DNA of 64,000 nucleotides. Source: VXYL01 sp965200375. Its GTDB lineage: Bacteria; Pseudomonadota; Gammaproteobacteria; Pseudomonadales; Azotimanducaceae. The DNA lies in NCBI GenBank assembly GCA_965200375.1, contig OZ241353.1:2294001-2358000 (forward strand). Reading direction: 5' to 3'. Under the pieces are notes generated by a model. It had not been told where the DNA came from, searched no databases, and worked only from the letters and a program-made list of their open reading frames with translations. Positions 46,102 through 53,717 of this stretch are shown here, in pieces (the first letter of the stretch is position 1; each line of letters starts with the position of its first letter). A program made the translations under genes and the position numbers.

Positions 46102-46329
46102 TCAGGCGCCAGGCGGTTCCTCGCCCGCCACCACCCGAATGTTCACCGCATGGAGCCCCTTGGGTCCCTCCTGGACGTCGAAGGTGACGTCCTGCCCGGC
46201 GCGCAGCGTCCGGTAGCCGTCCATTTCGATGGACGAGTAGTGCGCGAACAGATCGTCGCCGCCAGCTTCGGCCAGCACGAATCCGTAGCCCTTGGCGTTG
46301 TTGAACCACTTGACCTTGCCGTTCGCCAT
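46102..46329 (-). CDS. cspD: cold shock domain protein (CspD-like)
   Basis: 75 residues. The cold-shock fold shows RNP1-like KGYGFVLAEAGGDDLFAHYSSI and MANGKVKWFNNAKGYGF at the start, with nucleic acid-binding aromatics. Position next to clpS-clpA matches CspD, an inhibitor of replication in stationary phase in E. coli. A general Csp is also possible. The ATG at 46327-46329 was chosen over a longer frame by family length. Its 245-bp upstream gap holds a likely promoter and a strong hairpin. Confidence 0.9.
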   Translation of the reverse strand: MANGKVKWFNNAKGYGFVLAEAGGDDLFAHYSSIEMDGYRTLRAGQDVTFDVQEGPKGLHAVNIRVVAGEEPPGA

Positions 46330-46419
46330 GCCGCTCCCCCTGGCGCACCCGCCGCCGACGGTCTTTTTCCGCGCTGCGGCCCGGCCGCCAAGGCCCAACG
46401 CGAGCGCAATGCCACGAGT

Positions 46420-46450
46420 GTGGCCATCGCCCCCCAGGGCGCATGGCCAC
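46420..46450 (-). promoter_or_regulatory. hairpin in the cspD leader
   Basis: GTGGCCAT (46420-46427) and ATGGCCAC (46443-46450) are perfect arms, extended inward by CGCC/GGCG with one bulge. It would lie in the 5' leader of cspD. Csp leaders often fold to control translation, so this is a plausible regulatory structure. Confidence 0.4.
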
Positions 46451-46466
46451 GCAACTCCCCGACCGC

Positions 46467-46497
46467 ATTAGTGTCATGGCACCGGGCGTCATGTCAA
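46467..46497 (-). promoter_or_regulatory. putative cspD promoter
   Basis: On the minus strand a perfect -35 TTGACA (46492-46497) is followed after 19 nt by ACTAAT (46467-46472). The spacer is longer than ideal. It would give a leader of ~130 nt for cspD. Confidence 0.4.
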
Positions 46498-46575
46498 GGC
46501 ACCGCTCCGGCGTGCGTGGCGCGGAGGGGAGGGCCGAGCGCCGTGCGACCCACCGCCCCGGCACTGCGCTATGCT

Positions 46576-46739
46576 CTAGTGTGCCGCTTCCAAAACGAAG
46601 TGTGTTCCAGCGGGCGGGTTTCGTCGCAGGGCCGGGATGCCGGCGGCCTTGCGGGGCGGCACATCCTCAAGCAGCGCACGCCGAGGCGACGACAGACGAA
46701 CGTGCCATTTGCCATGTCAATTCGGAATCGAACCTCTAG
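46576..46739 (-). mobile_element. MITE-like element, copy 2 (~164 bp, CTAG borders)
   Basis: This is an inverted, slightly diverged copy of the element at 40309-40471. It is again bounded by CTAG on both sides, with the same imperfect termini (TGTGCCGCTTCC and AGGTTCGATTCC). It lies in the cspD-clpS gap, with its end ~20 bp before a candidate clpS -10 box (TATATT, 46760-46765). It has no coding capacity. Confidence 0.7.
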
Positions 46740-46759
46740 CCGACGTTCGGCGCATGGCC

Positions 46760-46765
46760 TATATT
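46760..46765 (+). promoter_or_regulatory. putative -10 box of clpS
   Basis: TATATT, with no good -35; the expected -35 position falls on the MITE border. A leader of ~45 nt would end with the ribosome site AAGAGGA (46802-46808). Confidence 0.35.
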
Positions 46766-46817
46766 CGTACACAGGCGGACGAGCCACCAAGGCTGCCCCG
46801 CAAGAGGATCGTTGGCG

Positions 46818-47240
46818 ATGCTCCAGTTGACCGGCTTCCGCGCACCGTGGGGTGCCACCGCACGGTTCCCGCGCATCGCGGCGAGCCAGCACGCCGCGGC
46901 GAGGCAGTACGCCGCGGTGTGCCAGCACGCCGCGGACGAAGGCGACACCGTCGTCAAGACCCGCCCGGCGGATCCCCAAGTCCAGAAACCGCCGCTCTAC
47001 AAGGTCATCCTGCTCAACGACGACTACACGCCGATGGAGTTCGTCGTCGTCGTGCTGATGAAGTTCTTTCGCATGGACCAGGAGCGGGCCACCCAGTTCA
47101 TGCTGGCGGTGCATACCACCGGCAGCGCCGTGGTCGGCATCTTTCCCAGGGACGTCGCGGAGACCAAGTCCGAGCAGGTCAACGCCTTCGCCCAGGAACA
47201 CGATCACCCGCTTCGGTCCACCGTGGAGATGACCGACTGA
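46818..47240 (+). CDS. clpS: ATP-dependent Clp protease adaptor ClpS
   Basis: 140 residues from the ATG at 46818, which has AGAGGA 9 nt upstream; the usual length is ~106. The core is unmistakable: PLYKVILLNDDYTPMEFVVVVLMKFF, ERATQFMLAVHTTGSAVVGIF, EVAETK-type DVAETKSEQVNAFAQEHDHPL. It delivers N-degron proteins to ClpA. The ~40-residue N-terminal extension (ASQHAAARQYAAVCQHAAD) is built from degenerate 18-bp repeats. A GTG at 46917 would give a standard-length protein but lacks a ribosome site. clpA follows. Confidence 0.95.
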   Translation: MLQLTGFRAPWGATARFPRIAASQHAAARQYAAVCQHAADEGDTVVKTRPADPQVQKPPLYKVILLNDDYTPMEFVVVVLMKFFRMDQERATQFMLAVHTTGSAVVGIFPRDVAETKSEQVNAFAQEHDHPLRSTVEMTD

Positions 47241-47315
47241 CCATGCCCCGTGCGCCAACGCCTCGGCGGACAAGCCGGCGCTTGCCGTCCGCGTCGATCT
47301 GAGGAGTCCTCGCCA

Positions 47316-49574
47316 GTGTTCAACAACGACCTGCAAATCGCCCTCAACGAGGCGTTCAAGAACGCCAACATGAAGCGCCACGAGTTCGTGACGCTGGAAC
47401 ACCTGCTGCTGGCGCTGGTGGACGAGAAGGAGGCGCAGGACGTGCTTCGGAACGTGGGCGCCGACCTCGACGAACTGCGTACCAAGCTGCAAGCCTTCAT
47501 CGACGAACACACGCCGCTGATTCCCGCCCGGGACAAGAGCCGCCAGGCGGAACCCACCCTCGGCTTCCAGCGCGTCGTGCGTCGCGCCATCTTCCACCTG
47601 CAAACCAAGGGCCGCAAGGCCGCCAGCGGTGCCGACGTGCTGATAGCGCTGTTCGCCGAGCAGGAGAGCCAGGCGGTGCATTGCCTGAAGGAGCAGTCCA
47701 TCGCCCGGCTGGACGTGGTGAACTACGTCGCCCACGGCATCTCCAAGACCGCCAACGAAGGCGCCGGCGCCCAGGCCGAGAGCGGCGGGCAGGAAGGCGA
47801 GGGCGGCGACCAGCCGGCTCTCGACACCTTCGCCAGCAATCTGAACGAACTGGCCAAGGCCGGCAAGATAGATCCGCTGGTGGGCCGCGAGGACGAAGTG
47901 GAGCGCGTCATCCAAGTGCTCTGCCGGCGGCGCAAGAACAACCCGCTTCTCGTTGGCGAATCCGGCGTCGGCAAGACGGCCATCGCCGAGGGCCTGGCCA
48001 AGCGCATCGTCGACGCGGAGGTGCCCGAGGTCGTGGCAGCAAGCCGCGTGTTCGCCTTGGACCTCGGCGCCCTGCTCGCCGGCACCAAGTACCGGGGCGA
48101 CTTCGAGAAGCGCTTCAAGGCCCTTCTGGCGGAACTCAGGAAGGAAGAAGGCTCGATCCTGTTCATCGACGAGATCCACACCATCATCGGCGCCGGGGCG
48201 GCTTCCGGCGGCGTGATGGACGCTTCCAATTTGCTCAAGCCGCTGCTCGCCTCCGGCGACATCCGCTGCATGGGTTCCACCACCTACCACGAGTACCGAG
48301 GTGTCTTCGACAAGGACCGGGCGCTCTCCCGCCGGTTCCAGAAGATCGACGTGGTCGAACCGGACGTGAACGACACCTATCTGATTCTCAGGGGTCTCAA
48401 GTCCCGCTTCGAGAGCCACTACCAGCTGCGCTACACGGACCGCGCCCTGCGTGTTGCGGCCGAGCTGTCGGACCGCTACATCACCGACCGCTTCATGCCG
48501 GACAAGGCCATCGACGTGATCGACGAGGCCGGCGCCGCGCAGCTCCTGGTCTCGCCCAAGCGGCGCAAGAAGTCCATCGGCGCCTTGGATGTGGAACAGG
48601 TGGTCGCCAAGATCGCCCGCGTACCCTCCAACCAGGTGACGACGTCCGACAAGGAAGCGCTGCGCGATCTGGATGCCAAGCTGAAGATGGTGGTGTTCGG
48701 CCAGGACGCCGCCATCGACACGCTGGCCGCGGCCATCAAGCTCTCCCGCGCCGGCCTCAAGACCGAGGGCAAGCCCATCGGTTCGTTCCTGTTCGCCGGA
48801 CCGACCGGCGTCGGCAAGACCGAGGTATGCCGCCAGCTCGCCAACATCATGGGCGTGGAGCTGCTGCGTTTCGACATGTCCGAATACATGGAGCGGCACA
48901 CGGTTTCCCGGCTCATCGGCGCGCCGCCAGGGTACGTCGGCTTCGATCAGGGGGGCCTGCTCACCGAGGCGGTAGTGAAGCATCCGCACAGCGTGGTACT
49001 GCTCGACGAGGTGGAAAAGGCCCATCCCGAGGTCTTCAACCTGCTGCTGCAAGTGATGGACCACGGCACGTTGACGGACAACAACGGCCGCAAGGCGGAT
49101 TTCCGCAACGTGGTGCTGATCATGACCACCAACGCCGGCGCCCAGGCCGCGGCCCGGGCTTCCATCGGCTTCACCGAGCAGGACCACTCCTCGGACGCGA
49201 TGGAGGTGCTCAAGAAGATGTTCACGCCGGAGTTCCGCAACCGCCTGGACGCCATCATCCAGTTCAACGCCCTGCCGCTGGCCGTGATCAAGACGGTGGT
49301 CGACAAGTTCCTCACCGAGCTGCAGGCCCAGCTGGACGCCAAGAAGGTGGAACTGGACGTGGACGAAGCCGCCAGGGAGTGGCTGGCGAAGGAGGGCTAC
49401 GACGAGAAGATGGGCGCCCGTCCGATGCAACGGCTCATCCAGGAGAAGATCAAACGTCGCCTAGCGGAAGATATCCTGTTCGGCGACCTTGCCGACGGCG
49501 GCGGCCTGGTACACGTCACCGAAGAAGACGGCGACCTGGCCCTCGAAATCGAACCCCGCACCGCCAAGGTATGA
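47316..49574 (+). CDS. clpA: ATP-dependent Clp protease ATP-binding subunit ClpA
   Basis: 752 residues against 758 in E. coli. The start GTG at 47316 follows GAGGAG and gives MFNNDLQIALNEAF, matching the family. The N-domain is RHEFVTLEHLLLALVDE. AAA1 has LLVGESGVGKTAIAEGLA and ILFIDEIHTIIGAGA. AAA2 has FLFAGPTGVGKTEVCRQLA, VVLLDEVEKAHPEVFN and GARPMQRLIQEKIKRRLAE. It unfolds substrates for ClpP and works with ClpS on N-degrons. The intergenic space downstream is filled by 62-63 bp repeats. Confidence 0.97.
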   Translation: MFNNDLQIALNEAFKNANMKRHEFVTLEHLLLALVDEKEAQDVLRNVGADLDELRTKLQAFIDEHTPLIPARDKSRQAEPTLGFQRVVRRAIFHLQTKGRKAASGADVLIALFAEQESQAVHCLKEQSIARLDVVNYVAHGISKTANEGAGAQAESGGQEGEGGDQPALDTFASNLNELAKAGKIDPLVGREDEVERVIQVLCRRRKNNPLLVGESGVGKTAIAEGLAKRIVDAEVPEVVAASRVFALDLGALLAGTKYRGDFEKRFKALLAELRKEEGSILFIDEIHTIIGAGAASGGVMDASNLLKPLLASGDIRCMGSTTYHEYRGVFDKDRALSRRFQKIDVVEPDVNDTYLILRGLKSRFESHYQLRYTDRALRVAAELSDRYITDRFMPDKAIDVIDEAGAAQLLVSPKRRKKSIGALDVEQVVAKIARVPSNQVTTSDKEALRDLDAKLKMVVFGQDAAIDTLAAAIKLSRAGLKTEGKPIGSFLFAGPTGVGKTEVCRQLANIMGVELLRFDMSEYMERHTVSRLIGAPPGYVGFDQGGLLTEAVVKHPHSVVLLDEVEKAHPEVFNLLLQVMDHGTLTDNNGRKADFRNVVLIMTTNAGAQAAARASIGFTEQDHSSDAMEVLKKMFTPEFRNRLDAIIQFNALPLAVIKTVVDKFLTELQAQLDAKKVELDVDEAAREWLAKEGYDEKMGARPMQRLIQEKIKRRLAEDILFGDLADGGGLVHVTEEDGDLALEIEPRTAKV

Positions 49575-49585
49575 GCGAGGCTGCG

Positions 49586-49916
49586 CGCCCGCAAGGGCGC
49601 ACCACGAATTGGGAGCGAAGCCACCGAGTTTGCGCAGCAACTCGAACGCGCCCGCAAGGGCGCACCACGAATTGGGAGCGAAGCACCGAGTTTGCGCAGC
49701 AACTCGAACGCGCCCGCAAGGGCGCACCACGAATTGGGAGCGAAGCACCGAGTTTGCGCAGCAAACTCGAACGCGCCCGCAAGGGCGCACCACGAATTGG
49801 GAGCGAAGCGCCGAGTTTGCGCAGCAAACTCGAATGCGCCCGCAAGGGCGCACCACGAATTGGGAGCGAAGCGCCGAGTTTGCGCAGCAAACTCGAATGC
49901 GCCCGCAAGGGCGCAC
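49586..49916. repeat. tandem 62-63 bp repeats with GCAA-loop hairpins
   Basis: Five full units start at 49586, 49649, 49711, 49774 and 49837, plus a partial sixth from 49900. Each begins with GCGCCC-GCAA-GGGCGC, a 6-bp stem closed by a GNRA-type loop. Then come ACCACGAATTGGGAGCGAAG and a second dyad TTTGC-GCA-GCAAA. Units differ by single bases (CCACC/CACC/CGCC; CAACTC/CAAACTC; AACG/AATG). The array fills the gap between the convergent clpA and infA genes exactly. It could terminate both transcripts. Confidence 0.95.
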
Positions 49917-49917
49917 G

Positions 49918-50136
49918 TCAGCGTTCGCGGAAAGTGATGCGGCCCTTGCTCAAGTCGTAGGGCGTGAGTTCCACCTTCACCCGGTCGCCGGTGAGGATTC
50001 GGATGTAGTTCTTGCGCATCTTGCCGGAGATGTGCGCCGTCACCTTGTGGCCGTTGTCCAGTTCCACCCGGAACACGGTGTTGGGGAGGGTGTCCACGAC
50101 GGTCCCCTCCATCTCGATCTGCTCTTCCTTCGCCAT
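49918..50136 (-). CDS. infA: translation initiation factor IF-1
   Basis: 72 residues, exactly the family length, starting MAKEEQIEMEGTVVDTLPNT and ending LSKGRITFRER. The S1-like OB fold is intact (FRVELDNGHKVTAHISGKMRKNYIRI). It occupies the ribosomal A site during initiation. The gene converges on clpA as in E. coli, and its stop abuts the repeat array. Confidence 0.98.
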   Translation of the reverse strand: MAKEEQIEMEGTVVDTLPNTVFRVELDNGHKVTAHISGKMRKNYIRILTGDRVKVELTPYDLSKGRITFRER

Positions 50137-50245
50137 CGGGTCCTTAATCGCTTGCTGCAAGGGCCGCGCATTTAACCACAACCACTGCGCCGGCCGTGTC
50201 TCGTGGATGTAGTTGCGCTCGGGCTGCGAAGCGGTCGCGTGTTCC

Positions 50246-50974
50246 TTACGACCGCCGCCAGGCAGTCGGCGGGATGGCGTCGAGGCGCCATCGCCCGCGC
50301 CGGGTCCGGCACTCGCCGTTGGCCGCTACCAGCTCCAGGAAGCGCCGGCGAGGCATCGGCCAGGCGCCCAGAGAGGCCAGGTGGTCGTTCATGATCTGGC
50401 AGTCGATCAGCGTGAACCGCCACGCCGCGAGCTGACGGGCCAAGTGGGCCAGCGCCACTTTGGAGGCGTCCGCCACGGCGCTGAACATGGACTCGCCGAA
50501 GAACATTCGCCCCAAGGAGACGCCGTACAGGCCGCCGGCCAGGGCTTCGCCCTGCCAGACCTCCACCGAGTGGGCATAGCCTAGGCGATGCAGCGCGATG
50601 TAGCCGTCCATCATGCGCGGCGTGATCCAGGTCCCCGACCGGTCCCGACGGGGGGCCGCGCAGCCGGCCACCACCGCGGCGAATGCCTGGTCCGCGGTGA
50701 CCCGGTAGCGTCCGGCCCGCAGTCGCTTCGCCAGGCTGCGGGAGATGCGCAGCGCCGCCGGCCGCAGCACGGCGCGGGGGTCCGGGGACCACCACAGCAC
50801 GGCCTCGCGATCGCTGCCGAACCACGGGAAGATGCCGTGGGCGTAGGCATCGAGGAGCAGCGCCGGCACGATGGCGCCGCCTTGGGCCAAGGGGCCTTCC
50901 CGAGGTCCGGCGGCAGGGTCCGGGAATGCGGATGCTCCGGCAACCGGGCGGTCGAAGCACTCCGCATCGGTCAC
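50246..50974 (-). CDS. aat: leucyl/phenylalanyl-tRNA--protein transferase
   Basis: 242 residues from the GTG at 50972-50974. Family motifs are GGAIVPALLLDAYAHGIFPWF, VLWWSPDPRAVL, GTWITPRMMDGYIALHRLGYAHSVEVW, GGLYGVSLGRMFFGESMFS and LIDCQIMNDHLASLGAWPMPR. It adds Leu or Phe to N-terminal Arg/Lys, creating degrons read by ClpS-ClpAP, whose genes lie next door. An ate arginyltransferase gene, common here in Pseudomonas, is absent. trxB lies 82 bp upstream on the same strand. Confidence 0.96.
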   Translation of the reverse strand: MTDAECFDRPVAGASAFPDPAAGPREGPLAQGGAIVPALLLDAYAHGIFPWFGSDREAVLWWSPDPRAVLRPAALRISRSLAKRLRAGRYRVTADQAFAAVVAGCAAPRRDRSGTWITPRMMDGYIALHRLGYAHSVEVWQGEALAGGLYGVSLGRMFFGESMFSAVADASKVALAHLARQLAAWRFTLIDCQIMNDHLASLGAWPMPRRRFLELVAANGECRTRRGRWRLDAIPPTAWRRS

Positions 50975-51056
50975 GGCTTCAGCCCTTCCTCGAGCTGGCC
51001 CGGCGCGGCAACGGCTGCGAAGGTAAGGCAGGGGCGTTTGGCGGCGCAGGCGGCAG

Positions 51057-52046
51057 TCAGCGCAGGCCGTCGAGGTACTTCTCCGCGTCGAGGGCCGCCA
51101 TGCAGCCGAAGCCCGCCGAGGTGACCGCTTGCCGGTAGACGTGGTCCGCCACATCGCCGGCCGCGAACACCCCAGGCACGCTGGTGGCGGTGGCGTTGCC
51201 TTCGGTGCCGCTGGCGATCTCGAGGTAGCCGTCGCGCATTGCCAGCTGGCCGCGGAAGAGGTCGGTGTTGGGGGTGTGGCCGATGGCGATGAAGACGCCG
51301 GCCACGTCCAGCCTGCGTTCGGCTTCGCCATGCACCGCTGCCAGCCGGACGCCGGTGACGCCGCCCTCGTCGCCGAGCACTTCCGCCAGCGTGTGGTTCC
51401 ACACCATCTCCACCGCGCCGTCGCGGACGCGCTCGAACAGTCGGCTCTGGAGCATCTTCTCGGCGCGCAGGGCGTCGCGCCGGTGGACCACGTAGACGCG
51501 GCTGGCGATGTTGGCGAGGTAGAGGGCTTCCTCCACGGCGGTGTTGCCGCCGCCGATCACGGCAACGTCCCGGCCGCGAAAGAAGAAGCCGTCGCAGGTC
51601 GCGCAGGCGCTCACGCCCCGGCCCTTGTAGGCTTCCTCCGACGGCAGCCCGAGGTACTTGGCGGACGCGCCGGTCGCCACCACCAGCGCGTCGCAGGTGT
51701 ACGCGCCCTGGTCGCCGTCGAGGCGCAGCGGACGTTCGCCGAAGTCGGCGCGGTGGATGTGGTCGTTGACGATCCGGGCGCCGAACTTCTCCACATGGGC
51801 CTGCATGCGCAGCATCAGATCCGGCCCCTGCAGGCCGTCGTGGTCCCCCGGCCAGTTGTCGACGTCGGTGGTGGTGGTGAGCTGGCCGCCTACTTCGACG
51901 CCAGTGATCACCAAGGGCTTGAGATTCGCCCTCGACGCGTACAGCGCGGCGGTGCAGCCGGCCGGGCCGGAGCCGAGGACGATCAGGCGGTGGTGGGAGA
52001 GCGGGCCAGGGGACGCGGCGTCGGCCCCGGCTGCGGGCTGGCTCAT
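51057..52046 (-). CDS. trxB: thioredoxin reductase
   Basis: 329 residues. The FAD motif is LIVLGSGPAGCTAALYASRANL. GGQLTTTTDVDNWPG, the redox pair CATC in VSACATCDGFFFRGRDVAVIGGGNTAVEEALYLA, and the C-terminal GVFAAGDVADHVYRQAVTSAGFGCMAALDAEKYL follow. It reduces thioredoxin with NADPH. An extra N-terminal ~18 residues (SQPAAGADAASPGP) precede the fold. It forms the end of the conserved clpA-infA-aat-trxB block. Confidence 0.97.
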   Translation of the reverse strand: MSQPAAGADAASPGPLSHHRLIVLGSGPAGCTAALYASRANLKPLVITGVEVGGQLTTTTDVDNWPGDHDGLQGPDLMLRMQAHVEKFGARIVNDHIHRADFGERPLRLDGDQGAYTCDALVVATGASAKYLGLPSEEAYKGRGVSACATCDGFFFRGRDVAVIGGGNTAVEEALYLANIASRVYVVHRRDALRAEKMLQSRLFERVRDGAVEMVWNHTLAEVLGDEGGVTGVRLAAVHGEAERRLDVAGVFIAIGHTPNTDLFRGQLAMRDGYLEIASGTEGNATATSVPGVFAAGDVADHVYRQAVTSAGFGCMAALDAEKYLDGLR

Positions 52047-52076
52047 GCGCCGGGGGAGGCAACCGGAAACCGGCGC

Positions 52077-52376
52077 TCAGTGGACATTCAGCAGCTCGAC
52101 GAAGGGGCCGGCGTTGGCGTGCCCGGCTATCGTCTCCGCCAACGTGCGACCGCGGCCGTCCCGGGCGCGAACGCTCCTTCCCTCGGCGACGAAGAAGCCG
52201 AGGAAACGCCGGAAGTCGCCAGGGCGCATGGACTGATAGGCGTGGCGCAGCACGTAGTAGTCGCCGTCTCCGGGCAGCGCCTCGCCGGACTGCGCCGGCA
52301 CCGTCTTGCCGAGGAAGCTCTTGACGCGCTCGTCGTCCCACACTTCGTCGAGCACCTTCTGCTTGTCCTTCCTCAT
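52077..52376 (-). CDS. small conserved protein (PA4642-like)
   Basis: 99 residues, starting MRKDKQKVLDEVWDDERVKSFL and ending GPFVELLNVH. The N-terminus resembles the conserved gammaproteobacterial PA4642 family of unknown function. An acidic, Phe/Arg-rich middle (YYVLRHAYQSMRPGDFRRFLGFFVAEG) is predicted to be helical. It has no signal or membrane segment. It lies 30 nt upstream of trxB on the same strand. The leader contains purine-rich repeats, including two more ATGAGGGAAGAA copies just before the start codon. Confidence 0.7.
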   Translation of the reverse strand: MRKDKQKVLDEVWDDERVKSFLGKTVPAQSGEALPGDGDYYVLRHAYQSMRPGDFRRFLGFFVAEGRSVRARDGRGRTLAETIAGHANAGPFVELLNVH

Positions 52377-52450
52377 TCTTCCCTCATTGACTTTCTTCCC
52401 TCATGCTTCCGCCTTGTTCTTCCCTTCCGCCTTGTTCTGCTGCCCTCATC
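52377..52450 (-). repeat. purine-rich direct repeats in the leader of the small gene
   Basis: On the minus strand GAACAAGGCGGAAG occurs twice and ATGAGGGAAGAA twice, followed by the real start ATGAGGAAGG. The extra ATGs lie out of productive frames. Slippage-prone; could alter ribosome binding. Confidence 0.55.
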
Positions 52451-52701
52451 CTCGTCCGCACCGTGACGGCCCGGTGCCCGATGAAGCAGCGGCGACACTG
52501 TGATTGAACCGCCCACCGTCTGCAAGCGGCTGTGCGGGTCCGCGGCGGCACCGCCACAGCGTCGGAACGCGCCCGGGCGGCTCAGCCGCCGCCGCTGCCG
52601 GCTGCCTCTTGGCCGGCCAGCGAGGCACGTTGCCTCCAGCCGACTTGGTGTCCACAATCGACCTGCCAGCGTCAGCAACCGCATGCCGAAGGAGCAACGT
52701 C

Positions 52702-53502
52702 ATGGCCAAGCGCGCGCATCTGATCGTCGGCGGCTACCCCTTGGGGGCTGCCGCCGGCCACGACATGGACTACGCCCGCATCGAACTCCTGCGGCGGCTC
52801 TACCAGGCCGGCTACGCCGCCACGGTGGGCAACGGCTTCGCGGACGTAGCGGCCCCCCTCGAGGGCGCGGACCTGCTCCTGAGCTACGTTGCCGGCCCCT
52901 ATCCGGACGACGACCAGTGCAGGGCGATAGAGAGCTGGCTCGAACGCGGCGGCAAATGGTTCGCCCTGCACGGCACCAGCGGCGGCCGGGCGGCGCGCGT
53001 ACCGGGGCGCCGCCAGCGCAAGATGGTGCAGCTCGCCCACCACGACCTGCTTGGCGCCTTTTTTCTGAACCACCCGCCGGTGCGCCGCTTCGAGGTGGCC
53101 GTGCAGGCGCCCGCGCACCCCTTGCTGGCGGGTCTGCCGACGTCCTTCAGCGTCGCCGACGAGCTGTACCTGATAGAGCCGCGGGGAGAGAGCACCGTGC
53201 TGCTCAGCACCGAACTGCCGTCGGACCCCTCCCCCGAGGGCTTCGGCTTCGTCTACGACGAGGACACCTCGCTGGGCGCCGACGGCAAGACCCGTGTGCT
53301 CGGCCTGGAACGGCGCGTCGGCGAGGGCGCGGTGGCCTACGTCGCGCTCGGCCACTGCCATTCCCCGGCCAGCAACAGCCAGCCCTTCGTGGACGAGAGC
53401 GTCGCGTCGTCCGGCGAGACGCCGCAGGCCTTCCGCGGCGCTTGGGAGACGCCGGCCTTCGGGCGTATTCTGGACAACGCCATGCAGTGGGGAAGCAGCT
53501 AG
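52702..53502 (+). CDS. ThuA-like domain protein
   Basis: 266 residues from the ATG at 52702, 7 nt after AAGGAG; a longer open frame upstream (from 52504) lacks similarity. The class I glutamine amidotransferase-like fold is seen in AHLIVGGYPLGAAAGHDMDYARIELLRRLY, LEGADLLLSYVAGPYPDDDQCRAIESWLERGGKWFALHGTSGG and the late GAVAYVALGHCHSP. ThuA-like proteins occur in sugar or trehalose use and other catabolic clusters without an assigned reaction. The TAG stop (53500-53502) lies inside a CTAG that begins a possible degenerate MITE. Confidence 0.75.
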   Translation: MAKRAHLIVGGYPLGAAAGHDMDYARIELLRRLYQAGYAATVGNGFADVAAPLEGADLLLSYVAGPYPDDDQCRAIESWLERGGKWFALHGTSGGRAARVPGRRQRKMVQLAHHDLLGAFFLNHPPVRRFEVAVQAPAHPLLAGLPTSFSVADELYLIEPRGESTVLLSTELPSDPSPEGFGFVYDEDTSLGADGKTRVLGLERRVGEGAVAYVALGHCHSPASNSQPFVDESVASSGETPQAFRGAWETPAFGRILDNAMQWGSS

Positions 53503-53580
53503 CGCACCGCGTCGGAACGACGTTGTTCGCCGTGCGAGTTCCATCGCTCGAACAAGCGCGCTGCGGCGGCACATCCTCGT
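53499..53580 (-). mobile_element. possible degenerate third copy of the MITE-like element
   Basis: From CTAG at 53499 the sequence CTAGCGCACCGCGTC...AACGACGTTGTTC follows copy 2 (CTAGTGTGCCGCTTC...AACGAAGTGTGTTC). GGCGGCACATCCTC appears at the matching place. The other half cannot be recognised. The match is partial and could be chance. Confidence 0.35.
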
Positions 53581-53717
53581 TTCGGTTGGCGCACTGGCAC
53601 ACTGGCACTAACGTTCCCCGCAAAGCCGCGAACGGCGTTATGCTCGGCCCTTGAGGTGCCGCCGATCGACTACTCTAAGCGGCAGCCAATGAGCGCAGCT
53701 CGAGGAGACCGAAGCCC

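Noticed and set aside
49586..49916. CRISPR array
   Set aside because: The units are contiguous near-identical 62-63 bp copies; there are no variable spacers and no cas genes.
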